A DNA stretch of 64,000 nt from Glebionis coronaria (taxonomy: Eukaryota > Streptophyta > Magnoliopsida > Asterales > Asteraceae): the NCBI GenBank assembly GCA_025667525.1, contig CM046882.1, positions 218,286,592 to 218,350,591 of the forward strand, read 5' to 3'. The notes below the pieces were generated by a model. The model searched no databases, had not been told where the DNA came from, and worked only from the letters and a program-made list of their open reading frames with translations. A program made the position numbers and the translations under genes. Below, one piece after another: positions 11,623-25,112 of this stretch; position 1 is the first letter of the stretch; each line of letters starts with the position of its first letter.

Positions 11623-11785
11623 TCTCGTTATACAGAACGAAAGATTTTTTAAACCAAGGTTTTGAATAAAACATTTCAAAATCTTTAAACTATAAACATT
11701 TTTCTCAAAATGTCTAAAAATCTTTTGACTATAACGGTGCCAAAGAATTCCTGAGTTACCAACAAGGCCAGACTGAGAAGTGTTA

Positions 11786-11789
<4 letters not shown>

Positions 11790-11861
<72 letters not shown>
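11790..11861. repeat. (TA)n microsatellite in T1 leader
   Basis: About 70 bp of TA, followed by ACTTGGATTATATAT. The same flank occurs in T2 beside its far longer (TA)n, so the tract is an ancestral part of this family's leader. Confidence 0.9.
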
Positions 11862-11862
<1 letters not shown>

Positions 11863-14800
11863 CTTGGATTATATATATGTTGTAATTTAATTACATGATT
11901 GTTTGATGATTATTTTAATACTTATACGAGGTATTTATACGACGTAGATTGTCACAAGAAACTCTAACTCCCCTAGCAAATCAATCGAAGCTATTTCTGT
12001 AGGAATTCTAGCTATTCCAGATCTAAACCAAGTTGTGGATATTTATGATCCCAACAAAATGGTTGATATTTGTAGAAATGTTGGTATTAGTTGATTGTGA
12101 TATTGAAGAAGAATTAGCGAGATTAAATCTAATATCGATGTCACGACGATCTTTTCTTATAGAGTGGAGTTTGACAAAACCTTACCACCTGGAATGGTGT
12201 CATCTGATTCGGTATCACCCAATTCTTAAATTTAAAAATCGAAAAGGTGAATGTTGCACTTGAGGCTATCATTGGAACCATTACCCAAAAGCCTCATGCC
12301 ACTAGTATCTTTCCGAGAAATCTTATTGAATGTTTGAGTCATTTTCTACTAGTGACTCATTTGATAACTATTTTTGTAAGAGCTATAGGATTGGAAATTA
12401 AGTGTTGTTCATGTTGAACTTTTATTGCCCTTTCAAGGTCTAAGAATAAGGTTGAAGTATTGGAAAATTAGGTAGGATGTAGCATTGAGTATAAGTTGGT
12501 TGAAAACTTAAATAAAGTCGAATTTAACTCGTATGGAATACGATATTGTTAAGAGGAAGTCGTTAAGTCCTGAGATTGAATTATAAGGTTTTAAATGATT
12601 GTTGGTTCATGTTAAGGGTTGTTCCTAGGCCATTGACGAGGATGCCCAGTGTCCAAGAAATAAATTGAATAAATCTTCTTCTAAAAATTAGGACTTATGG
12701 ATCTTTCGGGACATGTGGAACACCTAATGACTATTGTAGATTAGTATTCACTGTGGTATCTTTTAAAATCCATAACTTGACTGAGACATCAGTGGTAGGA
12801 TGAGTCCTTAGAATTGTCTGACATGGCGACACGTAATGTGTTACGGTATACTTTTTGACTTGTTTGTGATTAATGAAAAGACTACCTTTGATTGCTAAAT
12901 CCTACATTTATCGATGTTATCTATCTTTTATTATTTTATCTTAATGATCGCATTAGTAATGCAACCATTGAACAAGTAATCATTTTGGATTCAGTTACGT
13001 TGTAGATTATTCTCTTTGTATTTCTGAGTGCCATCGAGGTCATGAACCTCATGATTAATTGGCTAAGCTCATTTCCTATCGTAATATAGTTAGTTCTTGG
13101 TGAACAACTTTTCATCACTTATTTGTAGATCACTCATTGTTTATATAAGTTAAAACAATGTCCCTTGAAAAAAATTTAATTTTCATCACCATATGGATTA
13201 TTTAAAGTGACGCTTATAAATAATCGTTATCGAAATAAAGTTGTTTATGAAACACTTTGGAAAACTTAATTGTTTCCATAATGAAGAGTATTTTTGAAAA
13301 TTCATTTTGATTCGTATTCCAGAATTTAGCATGAAAATATTTTTATTTTAAACATGATGACAAAGTTTTGACGAACTGAGTATTGCATCGTTAATCCTAA
13401 AATTGTATATAGTTGTGCGCCTGCGTACAATTTGGAAGGGACCATGCAAGGCTGATTAGTAGTCGCCATGAAATTGTTAATAAACAATACATTTTCCTTG
13501 AAATTGTGAAAGATTGGATTTTTATGAGATATGCATGAAGTAAAAAATAGGGAAATATTGTTACGGATACCTACATGTGTGCCCGTACCATTTATTCTTC
13601 TGATTCGAATTTACTCATCTGTAGAAATTGTCTTATTTGACAATCGACCTCCTCTCCTTGTCAAATTTTCTCATGGTGAGATTCTTTGGAAAAGTATCTA
13701 ATTATCGAGTACTAATACCCGACTGGGTGTATTGACGTTCCTATCATTTCTTTTAATTAGATTTCATTTGAATGACCAGGGTAACGATCTGAAGAGCTTT
13801 CGAATGCGTACTCAAATCATGAAAACATGGGATCTATTCATATTCGTTAGTGTTTTCGTCTTTATCTAATTTGAAATTCTCTCGCGTAAATTATGCATTG
13901 AACTTACTCTCTTAATGGTAGTTATGTCTCCAGATATCCTTGAATTTGTGAAGGATTATGAGTTATTATTAATCTTTTAAGAAGTTCACATCTTATCAAC
14001 GGTAATAAAACCGAAAAGTTGGTAGTGCCATTAGAATGGATTAATTGATTATGACATAATGTCATTGTCTTAATGATGGGAACTCGAGTGGAATTCCCTA
14101 AAAGATAGGATGTTGATTATCAAAGGTGATCTAAATAATTCCTTATGGATGACCATATCCTGCATTTAGACTTGAAATTATACCATGAATGGTTATGAAC
14201 TAGTCATAGATCTTGTAACCTAGAAAGAACTTAAAGTAAATTTATTAAAAGATGTTTCTGATATCTAAAACTTTAGGAGCTATCTGCTGGTGAATTACCT
14301 AGATTTTCGCCATTAAGGCAAGTTTAGTTTGGTATTGATTATATTCCTGGTGCTGCACCTGTGGCGTGTGCACCCTACTTCAGCACCATCTGAATCGAAA
14401 GAGTTACCGTACAACTGAGAGAGTTGTCGGAGAAAGATTTTATTTTACCAAGCTCGTCATCATGAAGAGCTATGATATTATCATTCCTTATATTTGTTGA
14501 ATTATTGTGAACTAGGTAAATTGACGATCAAAATCTATATCCACTACCCAAGATGATAGATTTGTTCGATCATTTACAAGGTTCTAGTGTATATTCAGAA
14601 ATTTGATCTACGACATGGTTATCATCAACTTCGCGTCTACAAAGAAGATTATCCATTCCAATCACTACATCCAGAACTTGTAATGAACATTATGAGTTTC
14701 ATGTTATGTCCTTTGGATGGACTAATACACATGTAGCATCCATAAATTTGGTGAACCACGTGTGTAGGCTGTAATTTGATAAATCCATGCTTGTGATCAT

Positions 14801-17024
14801 TAAGGACCATCTGTTTGTTTATAAGAATAAGAAGGAGTTAGTAATCATTTATAGACTGCCCTTAGTTAGCCGAGCAATGAAAACCTATATCTTGAGTATT
14901 TAACATGTAATTTAAGGCTTAATCCTTTATATTATTTGACTTTGTGATTAATAGATAATGAAATCTATATTGACTCTTCAAAGGTTAGAGCCATTAAGGC
15001 TTTGGGTTATACCAAAAAGAAAGTGCAAATATGTTTCGACAAAAAGGATTTTTAAGGGATTATTCCCTCATACTCAGATCATTTAACTAAACTCCCTTAG
15101 AAGTAAATGTTTGTGCATACCTCAAGACAACCTAAGAGGGATTGATGAAACCATATAAACCATGACTTGAAATTTGAAACGATATTTTTTTCTTTTCAAC
15201 TAAGTAAATTTTGACCAAAGTATAAACGAAGATTTTTCGAACATTTACGGATCTTATTAATCATTTTCGATAAATCAACAAAAATCGTGTTAACTAAATT
15301 CAAATTTATTTTTGAACATTTTTCTATAATTGGACGAACTGAGAAAATTTAAAACTTTTTACGTTTATGTTTCATAAAATTTAATAATTATTGTTTAATT
15401 ACTTGCAATATTTATCGACGTTTTAAACGTCGGACTGGGCAAAACTGATAAAGATAATAGTAGAGACGAAACTAAAACTTAGAAAATATGTAGAAAGAAT
15501 TTATGAGTGATTGTGGTCATGATATTTATTTCATCAGGGAAGATGAATGTAGATACTGACACATTATGTAGAAAGGATAAAGAACCAATTAGGATGTGCT
15601 CCTTAGTAATGACCGTGCAGAATAATTTGCCTGAACAATTTAGAAATAACTGATGCTTGTAAGAAGGATAATATAGATAATAAAGAGTTTCGCGGCTAAT
15701 GTGAACCATTAGAAATGAGAGCCGATGGCGTAAAATGTTAAAAAGCCCACTTGTGATTGCCTAAATATGGAGGATTTTGAGATTTAGTTATATCGGATGT
15801 ATCTTATCTAGAAAAGTTGTACTGATGGCGAATTATGAAGGCAGACACCGCCTCATACATTAGTAAACGTCTAACTATTGCAAAGGTCAAGGCTGAACAC
15901 CAAAATCCATAATGATTGCTTCTACAGCTTATTATTCCTGTTTGAAAATAGGATAGAATCACCATGGATTCTTATGATAAATCTTCCAAGGTCATCATCT
16001 TAATTTGATTCGATTTGAGTCATCGTCCACATACTGACCAAATCTGCTAATATCATTCCTGTTAATGATAGATTCTCGATGAAGAAATTGACTCTTTTGT
16101 ATTTAAATGAGTTGTGTAAGCATGGTGTGCCTGTATCGCTTATCTCTATCAAGATCCTCGCTTCGCATCGAACTTCTAGAGATTTCCTCAAAAGTCATTG
16201 GGAACGAATCTTGATAAGAGTACCGTTTACCACCCCAATCGAAGGGACAGGGTGAAAGAACGATACAAACACTAGAAGTCTTGTTTTATGTTTAAATAAT
16301 TGACCTTTGGTAATGAGCAGAATAATTTTTTTCCTTTGGAGAGATTATCATTGATAATTATCGTATTAGGATCGAGATTGAATCTTGTGAGGATCTAAAT
16401 AAAAGAGCATTTGTAGACAGGAGTTGGGATAAAGATACCCGACATACACCCATTGTGAGTTGGACATGTCTTTTAGGTTTAAGGTTGCCTATGATGACAA
16501 AACTAACCTTACAAGATACCCGACCCGTGAAACCTGAAATGATTGTTGAAATTAGGAACTGATTATTGACTGCTAGTAGTGGGCAGGTGGTTATGTGAAT
16601 ATGAAATGTAGATCTTGAAGTGCAGGATGGGTAGCGAAGTTATGCCAAAAATTTTCACCATGGAAAAATGAATTGATGATCTGAAAGATCATGGGAAATA
16701 AGTCCCCATTGTATGGGACTATTGAGGTAATGTAAAAAGTTGGTTTGAAAGGCATGTAAGCTGAATCTACCCTAGGAGTTCAAGGGCTGCGTGAATTATG
16801 TTTCGTATATCGAACTTGATAAAATGTTTATCACGTGAAAATTTGACTATTCCTTAATGAAGTTTGGATCGGCGAAAAGTTGCATTCATCAAAAACCCGT
16901 GAACATCATGGATAGAGAAAGTAAGTCAACTTAAGCCTGATCGTATTTCCGTAGTTATGTTTGATGAAACTCACGTATTGTAATGAGTTACACTTGAGAG
17001 AAAAGACCGAATGTGGAGGAAATA
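11862..17024 (+). pseudogene. pol: Decayed Tekay-type gag/pol remains (T1)
   Basis: Many stops and indels; only fragments can be read, across frames. RT: about 14340-14880, with remains of the fingers (CAPYF, VQLRELSEKDFILP), IDLRHGYHQLR at about 14600, and a degraded VIxxDDxxVY box at about 14790. Integrase: about 15840-16280, with ASYISKRLTIAKVKAEHQ, DRITMD, and a relic of the YHPQTDGQSERTIQTLE block near 16230-16280. C-terminal pol: about 16900-17024 (KPVNIMDRE, then REKTECGG region) up to the D1 junction. The 11862-14300 stretch should hold gag and protease by position, but I could not identify them with confidence. Confidence 0.7.
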
Positions 17025-20000
17025 TGTAACAACCCCAATTTCACAAGGCAGCGGAATATCAACATTGGGTGTTACTTCATAGCACGTCACACACAGTCAT
17101 AGAGAACGAACTCAAAAGAGACGTTTTATAAAATAAACCATTCGATAATTTTAATAAATCAGAGTTAAATAAAAAGAGAGGTCTCACCAATTTATACAAA
17201 CCTTAAGAAATAATAAAGATTTATCAAATGTATCGAATGGAAATTGTTTGTTTTGCCTTTACTTTATCCTTCGCGACTCCAGGCTCCAGCTGCTCTCAAC
17301 CTACACACCTGAGAATACATGCTAACATGTCAACACAACGGTTGAGTGAATTCATAGATTTTTTTTAAATAAACAATAATGGGGTTTTAAATAAACCATA
17401 AAGCTTTTGAACACAAGAATCTCATCCACTGTCAATATTGTAACACATACAATATATAAAGTCCGCGCTATTCTACTAAGCCATGACACCGAAACCTTAA
17501 GTATAAATAATGCCCTAGTCAGGTATTTTGCCGAATACCCCTTACTTCTAACACAACACACCTGGCTGAGCCTCCAACCCACAGGTGCGACCTGCCCAGG
17601 TGGGGGCCATCCCCGATGGATCCATCTGTCTGTACCAGCGCCTACCCATTACAGGTAGTTAACAGTTCATGGGTTTTAGGGACTTTCAAATTTTGGCAAT
17701 ACAGCACTTAGCAAATAGCGGTTCACAATCAATACAATCAACGCTTGTGTTCATCTTTCAAAAGCATATAATCAGCCATCTTACATTCATTTACAACAAC
17801 ATGTATTCGTTCAAAGCATATAGCAAACCACATGTTTATTCATAAACATGTATTCTCTCAAAACCATATATATGAACATCATATTCTTATACCAAGAGCG
17901 TGTATTCCCCCTCGCGGGTTTATAAACACATATAAAACAGTAAAAGCGAGGCTATGAACTCACATGATATAGATATTACACGTCGATCAAGGAACAAACT
18001 TCCAATAGTTGATACACGACTTCATGAGATATCAATCGCTCGTTGATCGAGAATGAGATGCCCAACGGTCGACATATGACCGAACGAGACCTAATATAAC
18101 GAGACGCATCTTAGGCTCAAGACTATACGTAAGTCATACATATATGTAAATAGTTCACTTTAATAAGTTTGGACATTGTATAAGTTTTATAAACTTTTCA
18201 TAAGACTTTTGGTGACAATCTACTATGTATTGTCACATTATGACAATTAAGCCCACAAAAGCCCATTAGTGGCCCATTACAAGTTCTTGTGACATAAGTC
18301 ATTTCAATCTCAGTATTGAACTCTAAACTTAATATAAATATCACTTCCAATAATGGCCCAAGAGCCATTATAAGTGTATATTGGGCTATTATGGCCTAAA
18401 TCCATTATATATGCATTACGGGGTCTAAAACGCCTCCAAATGTTGTCGACTTAATATCTCTCGTTGGTCAGGTCTCGGTTCCCAAATTATCAGTATACAA
18501 AGAGTACAATTCCCGACAAGTAGGTCATACCACTTCGGGTTTTTATACAAATCGACACGTTTTACGTTAATTCAATATGGTTGAATTCTTACAATTTCCC
18601 GACACGCCTTCTAGATTAGGTCGCTTCTCCTAAACCGTAAATAATCTAGATGAGTTCTTCTTACCAAAGTCATTCTTAACTTATTTAGTTTACTTATTAT
18701 AAGTTCAATTTCCCCTAGTTTATATTTATCATAGCTCATTTACCCATTTTATCACTTAGAAACGTTGGCTGTTTTAGACAGCCGACTTTGTTTCCACCAT
18801 TTTGGCCGCCATTTACAAACCGTAAAGAACTGGTGGACTATCCAATTGATTCTAGTTCTTCATAAATTTATCTACAATCCATATGCTTACCTTATTCAAT
18901 GGTTTTGAGTTCTTATAAGACTTTTCTGTCCGTCTACACAGCATGTTCAGATTTTACACTATTTACTGTTTCGGCCATATCTAATTCATCGGGTATCGTC
19001 AAGAGACAAGCCGCCCATCCAAATTACCACAAAACATCTATCTATCAAAATATGCAATGATACAATACTCAACACCTTTTGAAGATGGAAAAATGGTTCG
19101 TTTACTACTGACCCGAAATATAAATATCACAACTAAGGTATTGGGCGTGCTTAAATTGTTTGCATGACTCAAAACTCATGTACAATTTCTACCTTACTTC
19201 CATACAACGTATGAAAATCACACATACATATAATATTCAGAATTAAAGCCATGCAATTAAATCAAAAATTTACATAATAAGATACAAAAGTAAATGAATA
19301 GTCCTTACTAGGGAATGGAGAAAATATGACAACAAAAAGAACCACTAATAGGCTAGCTCCATCATGACAATCAATCCAATAAAATCAATAATCCATAAAC
19401 CATTATCCCTTGATAAGATTTATAAAACCTTGAGAAAACATACTTAAACCTCTTTGAAGTGATGAAAGTGATGACGAGAGGATATGCTATACTTTTGCTT
19501 TTGGAAGTCATAGAAGATAGATATGATCTATAATTTGAATGACCATATTAGACACGTGTCTTGTTTGACACATTCCATAAAAGAATTTTCCACAAGATAT
19601 GGGAAAGTAAGATTATTATAAGTTTTGTTTCATAAATTTACAAAGCGGGTAATATCGAACCCCGATATTTTAAAAGTTACGCGCGATTTGAAAGATACGC
19701 GTTAAAATCGAAAAATAAACGCTCAATATAATATAAAAACTTCGACATTCGTAGAAGATTAATATTTTAATAAATAAATGTGGCTTATTATTTAAAATAT
19801 GTTAATAAAACATATTAACATTTTATATAAACGAACGACGCTAAGGGTTTAGCGTCCAATTACGAAGAATGCCATAAAATGAGAAATTAAAACGACGATA
19901 ATAGAAATTATTTCTATGTCATAACGAAAATGTTCACGATCAATGGCGGACATAGACTTTGTCGATAAATAATAAATGACACGTATATGATACGTTAAAG

Positions 20001-20147
20001 CCCTAACCTTGCCGGTTAGTTGAGAGTTCAATATTATTCGTCGAAAAAACATGACAAATAAAATTCGATTAATAAATATCGGTCTGAATATTAGAAATAG
20101 TATTAGAACTCGGTCTAAATGTTGATTTTAAAGTTAGGGTTACTACA
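17025..20147 (-). repeat. D1 3' LTR
   Basis: Inverted termini TGTAAC.../...GTTACTACA on the plus strand. It is collinear with the T2 LTR in the same orientation: GGGTGTTACTTCATAGCACG near 17079, a GTGAATTCATAGA block near 17346, TCGCGGGTTTATAAA near 17913 (TATA box on minus) and GCGAGGCTATGAACTCAC near 17947. It is a diverged relative of the T1/T2 LTR. Confidence 0.75.
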
Positions 20148-22032
20148 GTAGCTACCCCTTTAGGAAGCGACGTCCCGGCGCTTAATTTGTCTCATTAGTC
20201 ATTCGTTTAATGGCGAATAAGTGAGAAATAAACAAGTCATGGCCAAGATTTCCAACGAAGGTTTGATGATCAAAAGTCAAAGAAACGAGCATACATAATG
20301 ACCATAAATGAACGGTTTGAATGATGCTTCAATCCTTATAAGGAGAGATGAATACATAACTCGAAGGAAAAGCCATTGGAAGTGAAAAGAAAATAAAAAA
20401 ATTAACAAGTCTTCAATTTTCGAAAGTGCTTCAAGGTCCATTACGACTAGCTTATTAAACATGCGGTGGTCGATATATGTTCGAAAAAGTAAACATGAGA
20501 AGTTTCCAACGAGACAATCAATTCAAAACTATCGGTGATCACATCGATCAAATCGAAACACATATCGTCCACGGTCTCATTAAAAGAAATTATGTCATAC
20601 AAAAAAACCGCAGGATAGTACATAACTTCATTGAAAACGTTAGAAAATATTTAAGACGAGGCAATTATTACTAGTCACAAAAAAATCACCTATTGACATG
20701 ATCTTGAACGTGCAAGCCTATTTCGTCAAAAGCGAATTCATCGAGATTGAAATCGTGTGGAGTATACATTACTCTATCAAATGAACCGCGATCCAAATCA
20801 AACATAAAAGGCATTACTAAGCACATATAATCACATTACGACATGCTTTCCAAATAGCCAAGCCATGTCAATCAATAATTTCAATCAAGTTAACTCATGC
20901 TTACTAAATAGCCAAGCCATGATAAATAAGAATATTTGATAGAATTTTCGGATAAGTCTCGTCAAAGTAACGTTTGCAGGTTAAAGGATCTCCGCGGGCC
21001 TGATAGCCATGGATGTATATCCAAATATATTTTTGTCATTGGAGGGTGCTCACACACGGATCCACACCCAAATGTTATTACAGGGTGCTCACAAACGGAT
21101 TTATACCCAAAAGATATTACAGGGTATGCCAAGATCAGACGTCATTTCACAGTGCCGCCTCGAGCTCGCACAATGTATGACCAATCGAATAAATCACATA
21201 TCATATAAACACATAAGAAGCAAAGGTTTTTCACATAAATCTGAAATATGGTTATCCACCGTTAACCATCGAGAAAACCTTTTATGAACCCTTAGTAATA
21301 ACAAGTAAAATTTCAAAATCTTTACATTCAAGATCAGTTGTCGTTGATGACTTAATCGTCGGTCAAACCACAAATACACATTTAAATACTGGTGTCGATT
21401 AGACAACTTGTCTATTCTCGAAACATGTAATGGTTCTTAACAATTAGCATATGAAGCTCGCGATAGTCGGGACATTTTAAAAATGGTCCATCAAGAAAAA
21501 TCATAACTCGAGAGAACACTAAGGGGTTACTCGTACATAGACGATAATCAATAGTAACCATAATAACGATGGTAATGAACAATTCGTAACAATGAAACAC
21601 ACGTCAAAGAAAATACGTCCTTATACAAAATAATCACAAACCAAGTCAGGGACACTTGAGCCCACTCGTTTATAATTCGTTGTTTACATCAAAAGGCGTC
21701 CCAATTCATGTAAATAATTATTATTAATTTATGGTTCGGGAACTTATAATTTTCTTGTTCAAATAAAAAGGCGTCCCAATCTATTTCAACAAGACGATTA
21801 TAAATCATCCTACTCATGTAATACCATCACAAAACACGATATAATAATCAAATTACATGTCACGACAAGTATAGGGTGTCAATAAACTTACTTCACGATT
21901 TCTATATTCAGACGTCTCATTCCATCTGAATAAAGAAAAACATAAACAATCTAAGGTCTAGTGGTTTAAAATTTTCGTATTCAAATGTCCCAATCTATTT
22001 CAATAAGAGAACCTTAAATCACACATAGTTGG
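20148..22032 (-). other. D1 non-coding 3' internal sequence
   Basis: Begins on minus with PPT-like AAAGGGGTAGCTAC next to the LTR. It contains about two and a half copies of a ~43-bp unit (AGGGTGCTCACA, 21042-21126), two copies of ATAGCCAAGCCATG (20855, 20910) and three copies of a GTCCCAATCTATTTCAA-like unit (about 21698, 21775, 21991). I found no conserved domain on either strand. Confidence 0.55.
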
Positions 22033-25000
22033 TGATATGAGCTTAAACTCATATCCTTTTATCAACAAATAACCCTAAAACATGAAGCAAAATACCAATT
22101 TATTTTGCAAAAACAGTATTATGTGGTATCTTTGTGTTTGTGTACACTTGTGTAGGTAAAAGGATACATTTTCAAGCAAACAAGGAAAAACCAAGCTTAA
22201 ATGGATGGAAAAGACAAAGAAGGATCAAAAGTGACAAGACTTTGAAGTACAAGGACCTATCTTGACAAACTGCCAAAGTTGAAGGACTAAAGTGCAAATA
22301 TTGTAAAAAGTCAAGATTAAAGTCAAAATTGGTCAACTATCAAGTCAACAAAGTCAAAGGACCAATTCTGCTCAAAGATGAAGTTGGAGGACTAAAAGTG
22401 CCAAAGAAATGAAGATACAAGCCTTTAAATGCAATCTGCCAAAGTTCAAGGGTTGAAACTGCCAATATTGGAAAGTTACACAAGTTCAATCCATGTGTAC
22501 AAGTTTTGAGCCAATAAGAAGAGAGAGAAAGAGGCACACGGATTGCCAACTCATAAGTAATTAATTCCCACTCAGCCCCCACATTAGATGAAAATATCTC
22601 AACAGTGTAATCCGTGTGACCCTTATTCAACCATTCAGAACGTGCCACGTGTCTTCTTCAAGAAACCAAAAATTCCCAGGAACGTTTTTTAGCTACAATA
22701 GATTTCATGAAAAGTTGTTAACACCAAAGTTGCTTATTTTTTAGAGACGAATTCATTGGTCAACACCAATTAGCATGAAATCAACTCAAGAAGAAAACCC
22801 CAATTCTTGTTCATACTTTGAAGATCAGTTTTGCAGAATCATGCCACGTGGAGACCTGGGATTGGTCTCAACACGTCATCATCCCCAACAAACTCCTTCT
22901 TCATGCCTATAAATAGCTGTTAGGTTCTCATTTGTAACAAGTAGTTAAAAATTGTAGAAAACACACACTTTTCAATTTCCTTTCAACTTTCTTCCTTTTT
23001 AGCTTAACTACTCAAGAGTCTGACAAACTCTTGAGTTAGTTAGTTAGTTAGCAGCTTTACAACAACTTTGTAACAACTTTCCATGAATAAAATTTGAATT
23101 CTCTTTTTCCCGCCAAATCTCATATTCATCCTACTGTTCATACCTTGCTCCTATTTGATCATTGTGTTGCTGAATTGAGTTTGTTATGATCATTGAATGA
23201 TCATAACTGACTTTGAAGAAGATTGGTAGCTGTTGTTGTGATTTCAGTTCAAGCTTAGCATTTTTGAAGTTTTCAAGCCAGAATGATGATTTTAGTAGAT
23301 GTGTAGCTGTTTTTGATAGATGATTGATTGAGCTAGTGATAAGGTGGTGGTTATCACTAGGATAAGAGAGTTCAGCACTCCTCTTCTTCCTAATGGATAC
23401 TACAAAAGGTTTTAAAGTTTCTGATTTTGGTTCACCTGAATTTGTCAAATGCATGCTACATTTCCTAGTGTAAATCTTGTTGAATGCATGATCAAAGTTG
23501 TTTAGTTTGGTTGATTGTTTGATTGAGTACTTGATTGTAGCTTAATCTTGTTTTACTGCTTATAGATTTTGGATTATGTTCTAGTCATAGCTTAATTCAG
23601 TCATTTTCAGTCTTTACATCTCAATTGAGTAATTGTTGTTCTTAGTGCTTACTTGTAGTCTTAAAACATATCATTTGGAGTCTCAAGATTGGTTAGCTAA
23701 AAGCTTTGCATTCAGCTAAATCATCTCTTAAAAAGTCTTTGGAAATTTCCTTAAATCTCAGTAAAGGAGTGTTTGGTATTAGCATTTAATTAGTCTTCAA
23801 GTGTTGAGTATTGGCAAGTTAATGTTCATTTGTAGTTGATAAGTCATAATAAAGAGTTTCAAGTCATTTTCAAGTCAAATTGTAGGTCAAACAGGCAATT
23901 GGCCATAAAAAGGTTTGGGTCATTTTCAGTCATTTTTGCCTTTTAAAAGTTCTCAATTTCATTTGCTTGGCTTTAACTGGTTTCTTGATGAAAATTAACC
24001 AAATCAGTTCTGATTTGTAGTTCATATTATAAAGTTTCAGATTCCAAAAGCTTTTTACACAGTCTTCATTAAGCAGTAAGAAATAAGCAAAATTCTAGAT
24101 GCATGAGATAAGCCATGTTTCTGTAAATGGAAACTGCTTTTTGAGATCTTTTGATTCTATTCATTAACCAAGCCATTTTATTGCACAAAACCACTAAGAA
24201 TATGATATTACATGATTTTTAAAAGATTCAGCTTTTTGTCAAAAATGTTTGGTCAACGCCTGGTCAACGATAAGCATATTTTAGCTTAATTCAAATTTCT
24301 AGCTTATTTCTTGATGAAATTTGTTCTAACTTGATTTCCCGTTCATCATTTGAGTTGCTTAATCGGATTTGGCAAGAAAATCAAGTTGTGCTTGTTTAGT
24401 TTGTTCTATAGCTTATTTTGGGCTTATCTTGAAGTGCTTATTTGCTTATTTCGAATTTTCAATCAAAATCCTCTTACAAACGTAGCTTATTTTGGATTTA
24501 AAGTATTTTGCAATTTGTTTCATTGAATTTGGTCCAGTAATAAGCTCAAACGAGCTTATTTTTCTTTCAAACCCGTTTTTGCTTAACAAGTTTCTGAAAT
24601 TGCATTTTGGTCCTTGTTGTTTTAAGCAGTTTCTAATAATGGCTAATCTTCAATCTTTTTAGGGTTTTCACACATAAGTCCTTTTAGTTTTGAGTTAGTT
24701 TAGAATCAGTTAGTAAGTTTGGAATTTTGTTGCAAATTGGTTAGTTTGTTACTAGTTTTACATTTTTGATCCTTGTAGTTTACTGATTTTCATTTTCAGT
24801 CCCTAAACTTGTTAGAATTTTCATTTCAAGCATTTATATTTCCTAGAATTTACATTTTCAGTCCTTGTAGTATAAAAGTTTACATTCTGGATATTACTTG
24901 AATAAAAATTTGGTAAGTGCACTATGTTTTACATATAAGTAGGTAATATTTTTTTAGTTTTACAAGGCTTTGTTGAATTAGCAAATAGAATATCCAAAAA

Positions 25001-25095
25001 AGATTAACAACCAAAAACAGTTAAAAACCCGATATTGGTTGGACTTTCAATTAGCAAGAACTGAGAAAAAACGAACTACATTATACACAATTTCA
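22033..25095 (+). repeat. A2 5' LTR
   Basis: Starts TGATATGAG-CTTAAA-CTCATATC (8-bp stem hairpin) and ends near ATTTCA, 2 bp before the PBS; the end could also be 25089 (ACACA). Contains CTATAAATAG at 22907-22916 and then a T-rich R/U5. About 3.06 kb, in line with the L1-L4 family, but sequence-diverged and without the tRNA-like insertion. Confidence 0.8.
22908..22915 (+). promoter_or_regulatory. TATA box of A2 LTR
   Basis: CCTATAAATAGCTG lies about 875 bp into the LTR, followed by pyrimidine/AC-rich sequence with CAAGTAG. This is the usual plant TATAAATA form. Confidence 0.7.
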
Positions 25096-25097
25096 AA

Positions 25098-25112
25098 TGG
25101 CGCCGCTGCCGG
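25098..25112 (+). other. Primer-binding site of A2 (tRNA-Asp type)
   Basis: TGGCGCCGCTGCCGG, 2 bp after the LTR end. It is shared with A4 (62270) and, on minus, with the copy next to L2 (51863-51881), and is typical of Athila. Confidence 0.85.

Larger units (their letters stand above)
10593..17024 (+). mobile_element. Tekay/Del-type Ty3/gypsy element T1, decayed and truncated at both ends
   Basis: A partial 5' LTR (10593-11607), an initiator-tRNA-Met-type PBS, a leader with (TA)n and about 5 kb of heavily mutated internal sequence with recognisable RT and integrase. The LTR-PBS-leader block is the reverse complement of T2 (27672-28872). The right end stops inside the C-terminal coding part of pol, where D1 begins with TGTAAC at 17025. 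Confidence 0.8.
17025..22032 (-). mobile_element. Retrotransposon fragment D1 (Tekay-like LTR plus 3' internal piece)
   Basis: A 3.1 kb LTR on minus, with TGTAGTAACC at its 5' end (20147) and GGTTGTTACA at its 3' end (17025), and a purine-rich tract on the internal side (20148-20165). It is therefore the 3' LTR, and the internal region runs right until A2 begins at 22033. No coding domain is visible in the surviving 1.9 kb. The left end sits inside T1 pol, so D1 inserted into T1. Confidence 0.7.

Noticed and set aside
17012..17024. GTGGAGGAAATA before TGTAAC read as a PPT of a 3' LTR of T1
   Set aside because: These bases fit the C-terminal codons of Tekay pol, and the LTR that follows is in minus orientation with its own purine tract at 20148, so it belongs to D1.
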